A stretch of DNA of 64,000 bases, taken from NCBI RefSeq assembly GCF_020404765.1, contig NZ_JAIVEM010000005.1, positions 124,001-188,000 of the forward strand. The letters run 5' to 3'. Under the pieces are notes generated by a model, which saw only the letters and a list, made by a program, of their open reading frames with translations, ran no database searches and was not told where the DNA came from. A program made the position numbers and the translations under genes. The DNA comes from Paenibacillus sp. BJ-4. GTDB lineage: Bacteria; Bacillota; Bacilli; Paenibacillales; Paenibacillaceae. Positions 52,125 through 60,637 of the stretch are shown here, piece after piece; position 1 is the first letter of the stretch; the number at the start of each line of letters is the position of its first letter.

Positions 52125-52997
52125 ATGCAATTTAAAAAAATCGGCGTCATCGGCGGCGGCACCATGGGCCAAGGTATTTCTGAAATGCTCGCGTCCAAAG
52201 GAATCGATGTGCTGCTGGTAGAGCAGACACCAGAGAAACTAGACTACGCCTACAATATGATTGAAACGAGTCTGGACAAGCAATTGGAAAAGTGGGCCAT
52301 CACACAAGCGGAGAAAAAGTTGATTTTATCCCGCATTCAAAAAGTATCCCATTTGGCGGAGCTTGGCAGCTGTGATATGGTCATTGAGACGATTACAGAA
52401 AACCTGGACGAAAAGAAAGCTGTTTTCGAAGAGCTGGACTATGTGTGTCCAAGCAATATTATTCTTGCAAGTAATACATCCACGCTGAGCCTGACCGAGC
52501 TTGCCAGCTCGACCAAGTACCCAGAGCGTGTTATTGGCATGCACTTTATTTATCCGGTATCCCGCATTGATCTCGTGGAAATTATTCGTGGCTTGAAAAC
52601 TTCAGATGAAACGTTTGAAAGCACAAAACTGTTTGTTGAAGAAATAGTAGAGAAAAAAGGGGTCATGATTTATGAATCCCCAGGCTTCGTAACAAGCCGT
52701 ATCATTTGCTTGCTGATCAATGAAGCAGCACACGTGCTTCAAGAGGGTGTAGCTTCAGCTGAAGATATCGATGATGCTATGCGAATCGGTTACAGCTTCC
52801 AAAACGGTCCTTTGGAAATGGCTGACCGCTTTGGTCTGGATTCCGTTTTGGCTGCTCTGGAACGCATGTTCCGAGAATTTGGCGAATTGAAATATCGTCC
52901 GTCCATCGTCCTGAAGAAAATGGTGCGTGCAGGTAATCTGGGTGTAAAATCGGGCGAAGGTTTCTTTAAGTACGACAAGGATGGTGACCGGATATGA
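52125..52997 (+). CDS. 3-hydroxyacyl-CoA dehydrogenase family protein (3-hydroxybutyryl-CoA dehydrogenase-like)
   Basis: NAD-dependent oxidation or reduction of 3-hydroxyacyl-CoA. The 290-aa protein has the Rossmann motif IGVIGGGTMGQGISEML, ASNTSTLSLTELAS, the catalytic histidine region RVIGMHFIYPV and the C-terminal helical domain with SPGFVTSRI and DDAMRIGYSFQNGPLEMADRFG. ATG 52125 follows GGTGGAG; GTG 52110 is an alternative. It overlaps ackA by four bases, an unusual pairing. Confidence 0.88.
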   Translation: MQFKKIGVIGGGTMGQGISEMLASKGIDVLLVEQTPEKLDYAYNMIETSLDKQLEKWAITQAEKKLILSRIQKVSHLAELGSCDMVIETITENLDEKKAVFEELDYVCPSNIILASNTSTLSLTELASSTKYPERVIGMHFIYPVSRIDLVEIIRGLKTSDETFESTKLFVEEIVEKKGVMIYESPGFVTSRIICLLINEAAHVLQEGVASAEDIDDAMRIGYSFQNGPLEMADRFGLDSVLAALERMFREFGELKYRPSIVLKKMVRAGNLGVKSGEGFFKYDKDGDRI

Positions 52998-54190
52998 AAA
53001 TTCTCGTAATCAATGCAGGAAGTTCTTCCCTGAAATATCAACTGTATGATATGACGGATGAGTCCGTTTTGGCAAAAGGCTTGGTAGAGCGTATCGGTAT
53101 GGACTCATCCATTTTGACACATAAGCCAACGGGCAAAGAAGAGTTTACTGAGGTTAGCGAAATTTTGGAGCATACTACAGCGATCCGTAAAGTGCTGAAT
53201 GCACTCACAGATGCGGAGCATGGTGTAATCTCCGATACAAGCGAAATTCAGGCTGTAGGCCACCGTGTGGTTCATGGAGGCGAAATCTTCAAGCAGTCAG
53301 CGCTGATAACGCCTGAAGCGAAGAGTGAAATCCGTCGTTTATTCGACCTTGCGCCACTGCATAACCCGGCTTCGATGATGGGGATTAAAGCCGCAGAATT
53401 GAATATGCCTGATGTACCGCAGGTTGTGGTATTTGATACCTCATTCCACCAAACGATGCCTGAGAAAGCTTATATGTACGCCATTCCACGAGTGTTGTAC
53501 AATAAGTACAAGGTTCGTCGTTACGGGGCACATGGTACTTCCCATGATTTTGTTAGTAAGGAAGCTGCTAAATTCGTCGGTCGTCCTTTGGAAGATTTGA
53601 AGATCATTACTTGTCATATCGGTAATGGCGGTAGTATAACAGCAGTTCAAGGCGGTCTGTCTGTAGATACTTCCATGGGTATGACACCTTTGGAAGGACT
53701 TATGATGGGTACACGTAGTGGTGATCTGGACCCGGCAATCGTGCCTTATGTTATGAACAAAGAAGAATTGACTGTTAATGAAGTCAACTCCATGCTGAAC
53801 AAGCACAGTGGGCTTTTGGCGATTTCCGGTATCAGCAGTGATATGCGTGAAATCACTGAAGGTATGGAAAAAGGCGAAGCTAATTCTACATTGGCATTCG
53901 AAATGTATGAATACCGTCTGCGTAAATACATTGGCTCGTATGCTGCCGCAATGAACGGAGTAGACGTGATTGTATTTACGGCAGGTGTAGGCGAGAATTC
54001 CGTGGTTCTGCGTAAGAGAGTGTTGGAGCAACTGACATTCCTCGGTGTCGAGCTGGATGAATCGCTGAACGCTATTCGTTCTGGCGAGCCTCGTCGGATT
54101 ACAACAGCAAATTCAAAGGTAGAAGTATTGATCATTCCTACGAATGAAGAGTTGGTTATTGCCCGTGACACGTTCCGTTTGGTACAATAG
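52994..54190 (+). CDS. ackA: Acetate kinase
   Basis: Makes ATP from acetyl phosphate during overflow metabolism and fermentation. The 398-aa protein has the N-terminal signature LVINAGSSSLKYQLYD, GHRVVHGGE, the second signature HIGNGGSITAV, and GLMMGTRSGDLDPAIV. It is coupled to the dehydrogenase gene in front (ATGA). No pta gene is adjacent. Regulation by Rex or a catabolite site is plausible, but no clear operator was seen. Confidence 0.95.
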   Translation: MKILVINAGSSSLKYQLYDMTDESVLAKGLVERIGMDSSILTHKPTGKEEFTEVSEILEHTTAIRKVLNALTDAEHGVISDTSEIQAVGHRVVHGGEIFKQSALITPEAKSEIRRLFDLAPLHNPASMMGIKAAELNMPDVPQVVVFDTSFHQTMPEKAYMYAIPRVLYNKYKVRRYGAHGTSHDFVSKEAAKFVGRPLEDLKIITCHIGNGGSITAVQGGLSVDTSMGMTPLEGLMMGTRSGDLDPAIVPYVMNKEELTVNEVNSMLNKHSGLLAISGISSDMREITEGMEKGEANSTLAFEMYEYRLRKYIGSYAAAMNGVDVIVFTAGVGENSVVLRKRVLEQLTFLGVELDESLNAIRSGEPRRITTANSKVEVLIIPTNEELVIARDTFRLVQ

Positions 54191-54263
54191 TTCAACCGGA
54201 AAAAATTAAATTTTATGCATACAGTGTTCTTACTTCAGTCTGTATGTATCAACAGTTGAGAAC

Positions 54264-54297
54264 AAACAGCCTGACCCTTGGGAAGGGCTGTTTGATT
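54264..54297 (+). terminator. Hairpin between ackA and asnS, probable terminator
   Basis: AAACAGCC (54264-54271) / GGCTGTTT (54286-54293) with an inner CCCTT / AAGGG pairing, followed by GATTTTC. The weak T tract leaves efficiency doubtful. The gap is too short for a T-box. Confidence 0.55.
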
Positions 54298-54320
54298 TTC
54301 GGTTAAGAGGAGAGACGGTC

Positions 54321-55616
54321 ATGACGAATAAAAGTACGATTGCCCAAGTGGGCCGCCATGTAGGGGAAACGGTTACAATTGGCGCTTGGGTAAATAATAA
54401 ACGATCTAGCGGTAAAATCCAGTTCCTGCAATTGCGCGATGGCAGCGGATATATTCAAGGGGTTATCGTGAAAAGCGAAGTGTCCGAGGATATTTGGAAT
54501 GATGCCAAATCCTTGACGCAAGAAAGCTCCCTGTATGTGACTGGAATCGTGCGTGAGGAGCCGCGTAGTCAATCAGGTTTTGAATTAACGGTTACAGGTA
54601 TTGAAATTATTCATCTGACTGAAAACTACCCGATTACACCAAAAGAGCACGGGGTAGATTTCCTAATGGATCATCGTCACTTGTGGCTGCGTTCCGCCAA
54701 GCAACGTGCTGTTCTGATCGTACGGGCGGAAATCATCCGTGCTGTACAGGAATTTTTTAATGGCAACGGCTTTACGAAGGTGGACCCGCCGATTTTGACG
54801 CCTTCTTCCGCAGAAGGTACAACAGAGTTGTTCCACATCAAATATTTTGACGAAGATGCCTATTTGACACAAAGTGGACAATTGTATATGGAAGCAGCAG
54901 CAATGGCTCTGGGTAAAGTATATTCCTTCGGCCCAACTTTCCGTGCGGAAAAGTCCAAAACACGTCGTCACCTGATCGAGTTCTGGATGATTGAGCCGGA
55001 AATGGCTTTTGTGGATCATGAGGAATCCTTGCGCATCCAGGAGCAGTTTGTAAGCCATATCGTACAGTCTGTTCTGAAAAATTGTGCGAAGGAACTTGAA
55101 ACGATTGGACGCGATGTTTCGAAGCTGGAGCAAATTCAAGGCGAATTCCCACGCATAACGTATGATGAAGCGATTGCGTTCCTTCAAGGCGAAGGATTCG
55201 ATATTCCTTGGGGTGAAGACTTTGGTGCTCCTCATGAAACAGCTATTGCCGAGAGATACAATAAGCCTGTATTCATTACACATTGGCCGACTCACATTAA
55301 GGCATTTTATATGAAACCTGACCCAACTCGCCCAGAAGTTGTTCTGTGCGCCGATATGATCGCTCCTGAAGGCTACGGCGAAATTATTGGGGGTTCCCAA
55401 CGGATCGATGATCCGGCCTTGATGGAAGAGCGTTTTAACGAGCATAACCTGGCACGTGAAGCTTACCAGTGGTATATGGATCTGCGCACCTATGGTAGTG
55501 TTCCGCATTCCGGCTTTGGACTGGGACTGGAGCGTACAGTAGCATGGATTTGTGGGCTCGATCATGTACGTGAAACGATTCCGTTCCCACGTATGCTGTA
55601 TCGTCTGTATCCGTAA
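54321..55616 (+). CDS. asnS: Asparaginyl-tRNA synthetase
   Basis: Class IIb aminoacyl-tRNA synthetase charging tRNA-Asn. The 431-aa protein has an N-terminal OB-fold anticodon-binding domain ([23 protein letters not shown]), motif 2 [19 protein letters not shown] and motif 3 [18 protein letters not shown] 54321 follows AAGAGGAGAG. dnaD follows three bases after its stop, as in Bacillus. Confidence 0.95.
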   Translation: MTNKSTIAQVGRHVGETVTIGAWVNNKRSSGKIQFLQLRDGSGYIQGVIVKSEVSEDIWNDAKSLTQESSLYVTGIVREEPRSQSGFELTVTGIEIIHLTENYPITPKEHGVDFLMDHRHLWLRSAKQRAVLIVRAEIIRAVQEFFNGNGFTKVDPPILTPSSAEGTTELFHIKYFDEDAYLTQSGQLYMEAAAMALGKVYSFGPTFRAEKSKTRRHLIEFWMIEPEMAFVDHEESLRIQEQFVSHIVQSVLKNCAKELETIGRDVSKLEQIQGEFPRITYDEAIAFLQGEGFDIPWGEDFGAPHETAIAERYNKPVFITHWPTHIKAFYMKPDPTRPEVVLCADMIAPEGYGEIIGGSQRIDDPALMEERFNEHNLAREAYQWYMDLRTYGSVPHSGFGLGLERTVAWICGLDHVRETIPFPRMLYRLYP

Positions 55617-55619
55617 CCG

Positions 55620-56348
55620 ATGACCGGATCATTTGACAAGACATCTGCGGCAGAATGGGCGGAGGGAGTAGCCTTTGCGATGGAAGCCGGAATGGTCCAA
55701 ATTCCCTACGCCCTGCTCAAGCATTATCGGACGCTTCGGCTGACGGATGGTGAAATGCTGCTGCTAATGCAGTTACTTGCTTTTAAACAGGCGGAACGTA
55801 ATGAATTTCCGACATGGGAGCAATTACAGGCTCGTATCGGGTGCACAGCGAACGAAATCGCGCTCTATTTCAGTAAGCTTATGAAAGAAGGTTTTCTGCG
55901 GATTGATTCTGTGGAGGATCGCAGCTCATCCGTACAATTTGAACGCTACAACTTGACGGGACTATATCGTAAGCTGGCGGAATGTATGATTGCCGAGCGT
56001 ACGGAGCCAAGCGATGAAGACGACTTTTTGTTTGGCGGGAAACCGGAAATTCAGAATAGATTAACGGAATCTTCGTCTACAGAAGAACGAAATTTGTTCA
56101 CGATTTTCGAGAAAGAATTTGGTCGACCGCTATCTCCGATGGAATACGAGACGATTAATAGTTGGATGGATCAGGATCGATATCCCGAAGAGCTGATTTT
56201 GCTGGCTTTGAAGGAAGCCGTGTTTGCAGGAAAGGTGCACTTCCGTTATATTGACCGCATATTGCTGGAGTGGAGTCGAAACCGTGTACGCAATGCCCAG
56301 GATGCAAAAGAATACGCCCAGCGATTCCGTGGTGGCGGACGCAGCTAA
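55620..56348 (+). CDS. dnaD: DNA replication initiation protein DnaD
   Basis: Helps remodel DNA and recruit DnaB and the helicase at oriC and at restart sites. The 242-aa protein has the N-terminal winged-helix DnaD domain (IPYALLKHYRTLRLTDGEMLLLMQLLAF) and the C-terminal DnaD/DnaB_2 domain (FEKEFGRPLSPMEYETINSWMDQDRYPEELILLALKEAVFAGKVHFRYIDRILLEW). ATG 55620 adjoins asnS but has no clear ribosome site. ATG 55680, behind GGAGGGAG, is a serious alternative and would remove 20 residues. Confidence 0.92.
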   Translation: MTGSFDKTSAAEWAEGVAFAMEAGMVQIPYALLKHYRTLRLTDGEMLLLMQLLAFKQAERNEFPTWEQLQARIGCTANEIALYFSKLMKEGFLRIDSVEDRSSSVQFERYNLTGLYRKLAECMIAERTEPSDEDDFLFGGKPEIQNRLTESSSTEERNLFTIFEKEFGRPLSPMEYETINSWMDQDRYPEELILLALKEAVFAGKVHFRYIDRILLEWSRNRVRNAQDAKEYAQRFRGGGRS

Positions 56349-56492
56349 AGCATCGGTCTGTGCGTGTAGGCAGTAGACTTGTTTACTATGACCCTCACCC
56401 TGAAGTGGCTATGTCATGGATATCCCGGGGGTATCGCCTGTACACATCAAATAAGCAGAAAATTAAGCGAGCAAGCAGACTTTAATGATAGA

Positions 56493-56529
56493 GGACACAC
56501 CGCTCCGATTTGGAGGGTGTGTCCTTTTT
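56493..56529 (+). terminator. Intrinsic terminator after dnaD
   Basis: GGACACACC (56493-56501) / GGTGTGTCC (56516-56524) with an inner CTCC / GGAG pairing, then TTTTTA. It separates dnaD from the ECF cassette. Confidence 0.85.
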
Positions 56530-56603
56530 AAATATATTTTTTTGAAATATGCAGGGGGAGGAAATTCCCTGACGTCTATAATATTGGGAAGGGGGAGAGC
56601 ATC

Positions 56604-57152
56604 ATTGATATAGAGAGAATCATTGAGCGAATCCGGTCTGGTGATCGGCAAGCGTTCCGTGAGATCGTAGAACTGTACAGCAAGCATGTATTTCATATAG
56701 CCTATTCGGTATTGCATGACAGTAAGGAAGCGGAAGATGCCGCGCAGGAAGCGTTCGTTCAAGTGTATAAGTCTCTCCCCCAGTACCGGAACGAAGGTTT
56801 CAAAACGTGGCTGAGTCGAATTGCGCTCCACAAAGCGCTGGATATCAAGCGCAAACAGGACAGGCGCCCCACAGAGCTCGTAGACGTCGCACAAACCCTC
56901 ATACAGTTCCCTTCCCGGGATGAGGATATGTTGTCACGCCTGATCCGTGAGGAACGCAATGTAGAACTCTCCGAAAAAATAGCCCAGCTGCCTCAGCAGC
57001 ATCGGGATATTATTCGAGCCTATTATATGCAGGGCAAAACCTATGACCAAATTGCGGATGAGACGCAGGTAGCTCTAAAAACGGTAGAGTCCAGACTTTA
57101 TCGGGCACGGCAGTGGATTCGAAATCACTGGAAGGAGGAGGAATGGCAATGA
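56604..57152 (+). CDS. ECF RNA polymerase sigma factor with apparent ATT start
   Basis: A 182-aa SigW-like sigma factor. Region 2 is IIERIRSGDRQAFREIVELYSKHVFHIAYSVLHDSKEAEDAAQEAFVQVYKSL; region 4 is LPQQHRDIIRAYYMQGKTYDQIADETQVALKTVESRLYRARQ. The first ATG in frame (56712) would cut away half of region 2. The only place a GGAAGGGGGAG site (56587-56597) can serve is ATT 56604 or ATC 56601; the nearby TTG 56605 is out of frame and stops at once. I therefore assign ATT 56604. It overlaps the anti-sigma gene by four bases. Confidence 0.85.
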   Translation: MDIERIIERIRSGDRQAFREIVELYSKHVFHIAYSVLHDSKEAEDAAQEAFVQVYKSLPQYRNEGFKTWLSRIALHKALDIKRKQDRRPTELVDVAQTLIQFPSRDEDMLSRLIREERNVELSEKIAQLPQQHRDIIRAYYMQGKTYDQIADETQVALKTVESRLYRARQWIRNHWKEEEWQ

Positions 57153-57619
57153 CTGAACAACAGGATAAACCGTGGGTGGAAGGGCAGTTGAAGGGCTGGC
57201 ACGCTTATATAACAGGAACTTGTACGTTAGAAGAGACTGTGCGGCTGGAAAAGCTTTTAGTGGAAGACGGACAGGCACTGGATGCATATCTTGCTGCACT
57301 GGAGCAGTTGGAACCTACTTTAATAGATCATGCTGCCCAGCTAGATACGGAGCGCTTCACAGATCAGGTCATGGCCGCACTCCCCGATATAGATAGAGAA
57401 GTGAGTCAAGTTATTTTCAAAAGACGTCGCTGGTTTGAAAACCCTGTATTTCACTATGTTATAGCGGCAAGCCTAACCTTGATCCTGCTGTCCAGTGGAG
57501 CTTTTGACAAAATGATGCTGCAAAATAACGGCAAGCCGCTTCCTCCAAAAGAGCGCGTCTCTTACAGTGAAGAGGTCATGCGAGCCACGACAACCTGGCT
57601 TGACAAATTTAAACCCTAA
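57149..57619 (+). CDS. Probable anti-sigma factor, single-pass membrane protein
   Basis: A 156-aa protein. Its cytoplasmic part of about 100 residues (LKGWHAYITGTCTLEETVRLEKLLVEDGQALDAYLAALEQLEP) resembles the helical anti-sigma fold, without the zinc HxxxCxxC motif. It is followed by one membrane helix (FHYVIAASLTLILLSSGAF) and a short outer tail. ATG 57149 overlaps the sigma stop behind AAGGAGGAGG; ATG 57143 is also in frame. Context makes it the likely inhibitor of the sigma factor. Confidence 0.78.
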   Translation: MTEQQDKPWVEGQLKGWHAYITGTCTLEETVRLEKLLVEDGQALDAYLAALEQLEPTLIDHAAQLDTERFTDQVMAALPDIDREVSQVIFKRRRWFENPVFHYVIAASLTLILLSSGAFDKMMLQNNGKPLPPKERVSYSEEVMRATTTWLDKFKP

Positions 57620-57659
57620 ATCAGGTGACAAATCCTAAGATTAGAAAGGAAGTGTAGCT

Positions 57660-58922
57660 GTGCCTTATACGGAACGAAGCAAACTGCTGGCATTTCTGCT
57701 AAACATCATTCCTGGTGTAGGACACTATTACTGGAAACGCAAAGCCAATGCGTTTGTATATACAATTTTGTTTTTTGGATGTCTGGCAGGAGGTTTATTT
57801 TTTGCGGTGGTAGCGAGCGACGAAGGTCCTTTATTGGTTAGTATTTTTCTGGCCACTCTTTTTTGGGGATTGAGTATGCTGCATATCATGATTAGCTTAT
57901 TGCGTAATGATGCTCGTGCAGTTGTTGCTCCATATCCTCCCCATGCAGGTCCGAACTCGTATAGCTTTTACCCCCAGAGCAGGCCTTATGGAGGTGAAGG
58001 CTTGGCGGGAGAAGCACCGGAAGGCGCAACAGATGCAAATACGGATGTGCCGAGAGCAGGAGTAGGTTATGGTCCAGGTTATAACCCTTATGAGCAAGGA
58101 CACTACGGGGTGGCAGGTTCGCCTGTTTATCCAAAAGGATCGGACAATGAACGTTTTTTCACCATATTGCTTTCGTTCATCCCGGGATTGGGTCACCTTC
58201 ATCTAGGATTAATGCAGCGTGGTTTGTCTTTTCTGATGTCCTTCTTTGGCTTTGGAGTGATTCTCATTTTTATTACCAGCGTCACCAATGAATCTGGGTT
58301 TATGGCGTTTGCGGGCGTACTGCCGATTATTTGGCTGTATTGCATGTTTGATGCGGTCCAGCATGTACATCGCAAACAAGCTGGAGAAATTCTTCAGGAC
58401 CGGACTCTGTTTGAGGAACTGGAGCATGGAAGAGTCGAGGGACGACGTAGTAAAATGCTGGCTACCATTTTATCAGTATTTCCAGGAGCAGGGCATATGT
58501 ATATTGGATTGCAAAAACGGGGGCTTCAGTTCATGCTACTGTTTTTAGGAGGAATCTATGTGCTGGATGTGCTGCATCTTTCGCTCTTTTTGTTCATGAT
58601 TCCGGTCATCTGGTTTTACAGCTTTTTTGATGCGCTGCAGCAAGTAAGCCGTTATGGTCGGGAACCACTGATTGATAAGCCAGTAATCGGCATGTTTGCA
58701 CAGTATCACCGGTGGGTAGGCTTGGGGTTGCTGGCGCTGGGCGCTTATTACATCCTGATCAACGTACTTGTTCCTGGACTGGATCGTCTGTTCCCAGAGG
58801 TGAATATTTACTATATCGTTGACAAGTATTTACGAACGATTATTGTATCCGTCTTGTTAATAGGCGGCGGTATTTGGATGATGATCGGTAATTCCAAATC
58901 TAAACGGGTAAAGGAGAAGTAA
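57660..58922 (+). CDS. Membrane protein with three tandem TM2-like modules
   Basis: A 420-aa membrane protein. Three repeats start LLNIIPGVGHYYWKRKANAF (about residue 13), LLSFIPGLGHLHLGLMQRGL (about 170) and ILSVFPGAGHMYIGLQKRGL (about 276). All share the pattern (I/F)PGxGHxxxxxxxR/K and are followed by hydrophobic helices. Modules 2 and 3 end alike (WLYCMFDAVQHV, WFYSFFDALQQV). A Pro/Tyr/Gly-rich linker separates 1 and 2, and two further helices form the C-terminus. GTG 57660 follows AAAGGAAGTG. Function unknown; it lies in the ECF operon. Confidence 0.8.
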   Translation: MPYTERSKLLAFLLNIIPGVGHYYWKRKANAFVYTILFFGCLAGGLFFAVVASDEGPLLVSIFLATLFWGLSMLHIMISLLRNDARAVVAPYPPHAGPNSYSFYPQSRPYGGEGLAGEAPEGATDANTDVPRAGVGYGPGYNPYEQGHYGVAGSPVYPKGSDNERFFTILLSFIPGLGHLHLGLMQRGLSFLMSFFGFGVILIFITSVTNESGFMAFAGVLPIIWLYCMFDAVQHVHRKQAGEILQDRTLFEELEHGRVEGRRSKMLATILSVFPGAGHMYIGLQKRGLQFMLLFLGGIYVLDVLHLSLFLFMIPVIWFYSFFDALQQVSRYGREPLIDKPVIGMFAQYHRWVGLGLLALGAYYILINVLVPGLDRLFPEVNIYYIVDKYLRTIIVSVLLIGGGIWMMIGNSKSKRVKEK

Positions 58923-58926
58923 TAGA

Positions 58927-59709
58927 ATGGATACTGAATTTTCAAAGAGTGAGGCTCCCATTAAGGGAGTCCATCATTCTCATAGCGACGGGACAAGCTC
59001 TATAGGCTTTTCTGGCCCATCGTCCAATAAGAAGGACTCCCACAAGGCGTCAACTGCTTCAACAGGGGTATGGAAAGTCGGAAGGCTGTCGATGGGACTT
59101 TTTCTTGTCCTGTTAGGGGGCATAACGTTTGCCTCGAAGTTTTTAGGAGCGGGCATCCTGGAGCAGGTTTTAACCTGGTGGCCTGTCGTTTTTGTTTTGC
59201 TGGGATTGGAAATTTTAATGTATACAGCGTGGAAAGGGACACGTGAGCGTATTCGTTATGATTTGTTCAGTATGTTCATTACGGCCGTGTTGGTTTTTTT
59301 CTGTATTGGATTTGCTTTGGTCAGTTCACTAGGACTTACTACGCAAGTCAGGGAAATGATGGGCTCTGTGCAGGAAACAAGGCTTCTCCCCGATTGGCAT
59401 GAGAAAATGCCTGCCGGAGTGACCAAGGTGATCGTACAGGGAGAAAATCCGTATGCGGTCAAAATTGATACAACCACCTCACCGGAGGTGCATGTGTTCG
59501 GAAGTTATGTTTACACAGGCAACGAGAACGAATTTAAAGGGCAAGAATTATATCAGACAAAGCAAATCGGAGATACGTTATATGTGCTGCTCAGCGAAAT
59601 TCCGACACGTTTTATGCAGAATCGGCAGCAGCTTGATGTTACGATTGCTGTACCCAAAGGAATTGCGGTTATTGTTCGCGATAGCCAAGGGAATATCATT
59701 GGGCAATAG
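58927..59709 (+). CDS. Membrane protein with LiaI/LiaF-like N-terminal region
   Basis: A 260-aa protein. After a His/Ser-rich cytoplasmic stretch come paired hydrophobic hairpins (MGLFLVLLGGITFASKFLG, WWPVVFVLLGLEILMYTAW, FSMFITAVLVFFCIGFALV) typical of the LiaI-LiaF-like/DUF5668 region. A soluble beta-rich outer domain (VTKVIVQGENPYAVKIDTTTSPEVHVFGSYVYTG) ends GIAVIVRDSQGNIIGQ. ATG 58927 follows AAGGAGAAG. Such proteins sense or respond to envelope stress, which fits the sigma/anti-sigma pair upstream. Confidence 0.78.
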   Translation: MDTEFSKSEAPIKGVHHSHSDGTSSIGFSGPSSNKKDSHKASTASTGVWKVGRLSMGLFLVLLGGITFASKFLGAGILEQVLTWWPVVFVLLGLEILMYTAWKGTRERIRYDLFSMFITAVLVFFCIGFALVSSLGLTTQVREMMGSVQETRLLPDWHEKMPAGVTKVIVQGENPYAVKIDTTTSPEVHVFGSYVYTGNENEFKGQELYQTKQIGDTLYVLLSEIPTRFMQNRQQLDVTIAVPKGIAVIVRDSQGNIIGQ

Positions 59710-59873
59710 GGAGAGCTCCGGCTCCAGCTTTACATTCTGCATCATTCGCGCGATACTTTATGAGAGAAACCCTTTAGATTCATTATGGGATTTTCGGGCA
59801 GTTCTCCAAGTAAGTAATTGAGTAAGTGAATTGAAGCGCAAATAGGAATGTGACCTGGAAAGAGGGGAAAATA

Positions 59874-60485
59874 ATGATACCATTAAATCCTGATACGCTT
59901 ACAGGGCGTGAAAATTACAAACTGTTAAGCGGAAGTATTATCCCAAGGCCGGTAGCCTTTGTAACGACGTTGAGCAGCGAAGGAGTGCTGAATGGAGCAC
60001 CATTCAGTTATTTTTCCATCGTAGCCTCCGAGCCGCCGCTTTTGTCCATATCCGTACAACGTGTGGATGGAATGTCCAAAGATACAGCACGTAACGCGAT
60101 GGAGCAAAAAGCTTTTGTCGTACATATAACAGATGAGGACAATGTAGGCGCAGTGAATGTAACGGCTTCTCGTCTGTCACCAGAAGAGAGTGAAATTACG
60201 TTAGCCGGACTTACGCCGATACAAAGTACAAAAATTGCGGTTCCGGGTGTGACCGAAGCGAAAATACGGATGGAATGTGTCCTGGAGCGTGCAATACCGC
60301 TGGGCGGTACGGAGAGTGAGCCTGCTTGTGATCTGCTCATTGGACGCGTGGTACAATATCATTTATCCGAGGAAGCGTATCAAAACACTTACGTGATTGC
60401 TGACAATCTACGTCCAGTGAGTCGGTTGGCCGGGAATAACTATGCGAAGCTGGGAGAGCAATTCACGCTACAGCGTCCCCAATAA
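59874..60485 (+). CDS. Flavin reductase-like (FMN-binding) family protein
   Basis: A 203-aa flavoprotein of the flavin reductase-like family. The N-terminal NYKLLSGSIIPRPVAFVTTLSSEGVLNGAPFSYFSIVASEPPLLSISVQ matches the split-barrel FMN-binding domain of YwrF-type proteins. ATG 59874 follows GAGGGGAAA. Its electron donor and acceptor cannot be read from sequence. It stands alone between the ECF cassette and the convergent mtn operon. Confidence 0.85.
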   Translation: MIPLNPDTLTGRENYKLLSGSIIPRPVAFVTTLSSEGVLNGAPFSYFSIVASEPPLLSISVQRVDGMSKDTARNAMEQKAFVVHITDEDNVGAVNVTASRLSPEESEITLAGLTPIQSTKIAVPGVTEAKIRMECVLERAIPLGGTESEPACDLLIGRVVQYHLSEEAYQNTYVIADNLRPVSRLAGNNYAKLGEQFTLQRPQ

Positions 60486-60491
60486 AGATAC

Positions 60492-60537
60492 AAAGGCAGT
60501 CTGGGACTTTATTTTCACCCCCAAGGCTGCCTTTTCC
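60492..60537 (+). terminator. Terminator after the flavin reductase-like gene
   Basis: AAAGGCAGTC (60492-60501) pairs with GGCTGCCTTT (60525-60534), followed by T and CC. Short T tract; moderate strength. Confidence 0.55.
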
Positions 60538-60581
60538 ATATAAAAAGAACGTTCCCGCGCTGTTGCTTGGGCTACGTTCTT
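60537..60581 (-). terminator. Intrinsic terminator of the proC-mtnWXB operon
   Basis: Read leftward: AAGAACGT (60581-60574), with an inner CCC / GGG pairing, ACGTTCTT (60552-60545), then TTTTA. It lies 56 bases after the mtnB stop. Confidence 0.7.
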
Positions 60582-60637
60582 GGCATTCTATTAAAAACTT
60601 TAAATTTTAAATATATGAGTATTAAGTACGCTGTTCT

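Noticed and set aside
54191..54320. T-box before asnS
   Set aside because: The gap is only about 130 bases, with no T-box core sequence or specifier stem.
54663..55565. 300-codon open frame opposite asnS
   Set aside because: Fully antisense to a highly conserved synthetase gene; Cys/Phe-rich composition and no start signals.
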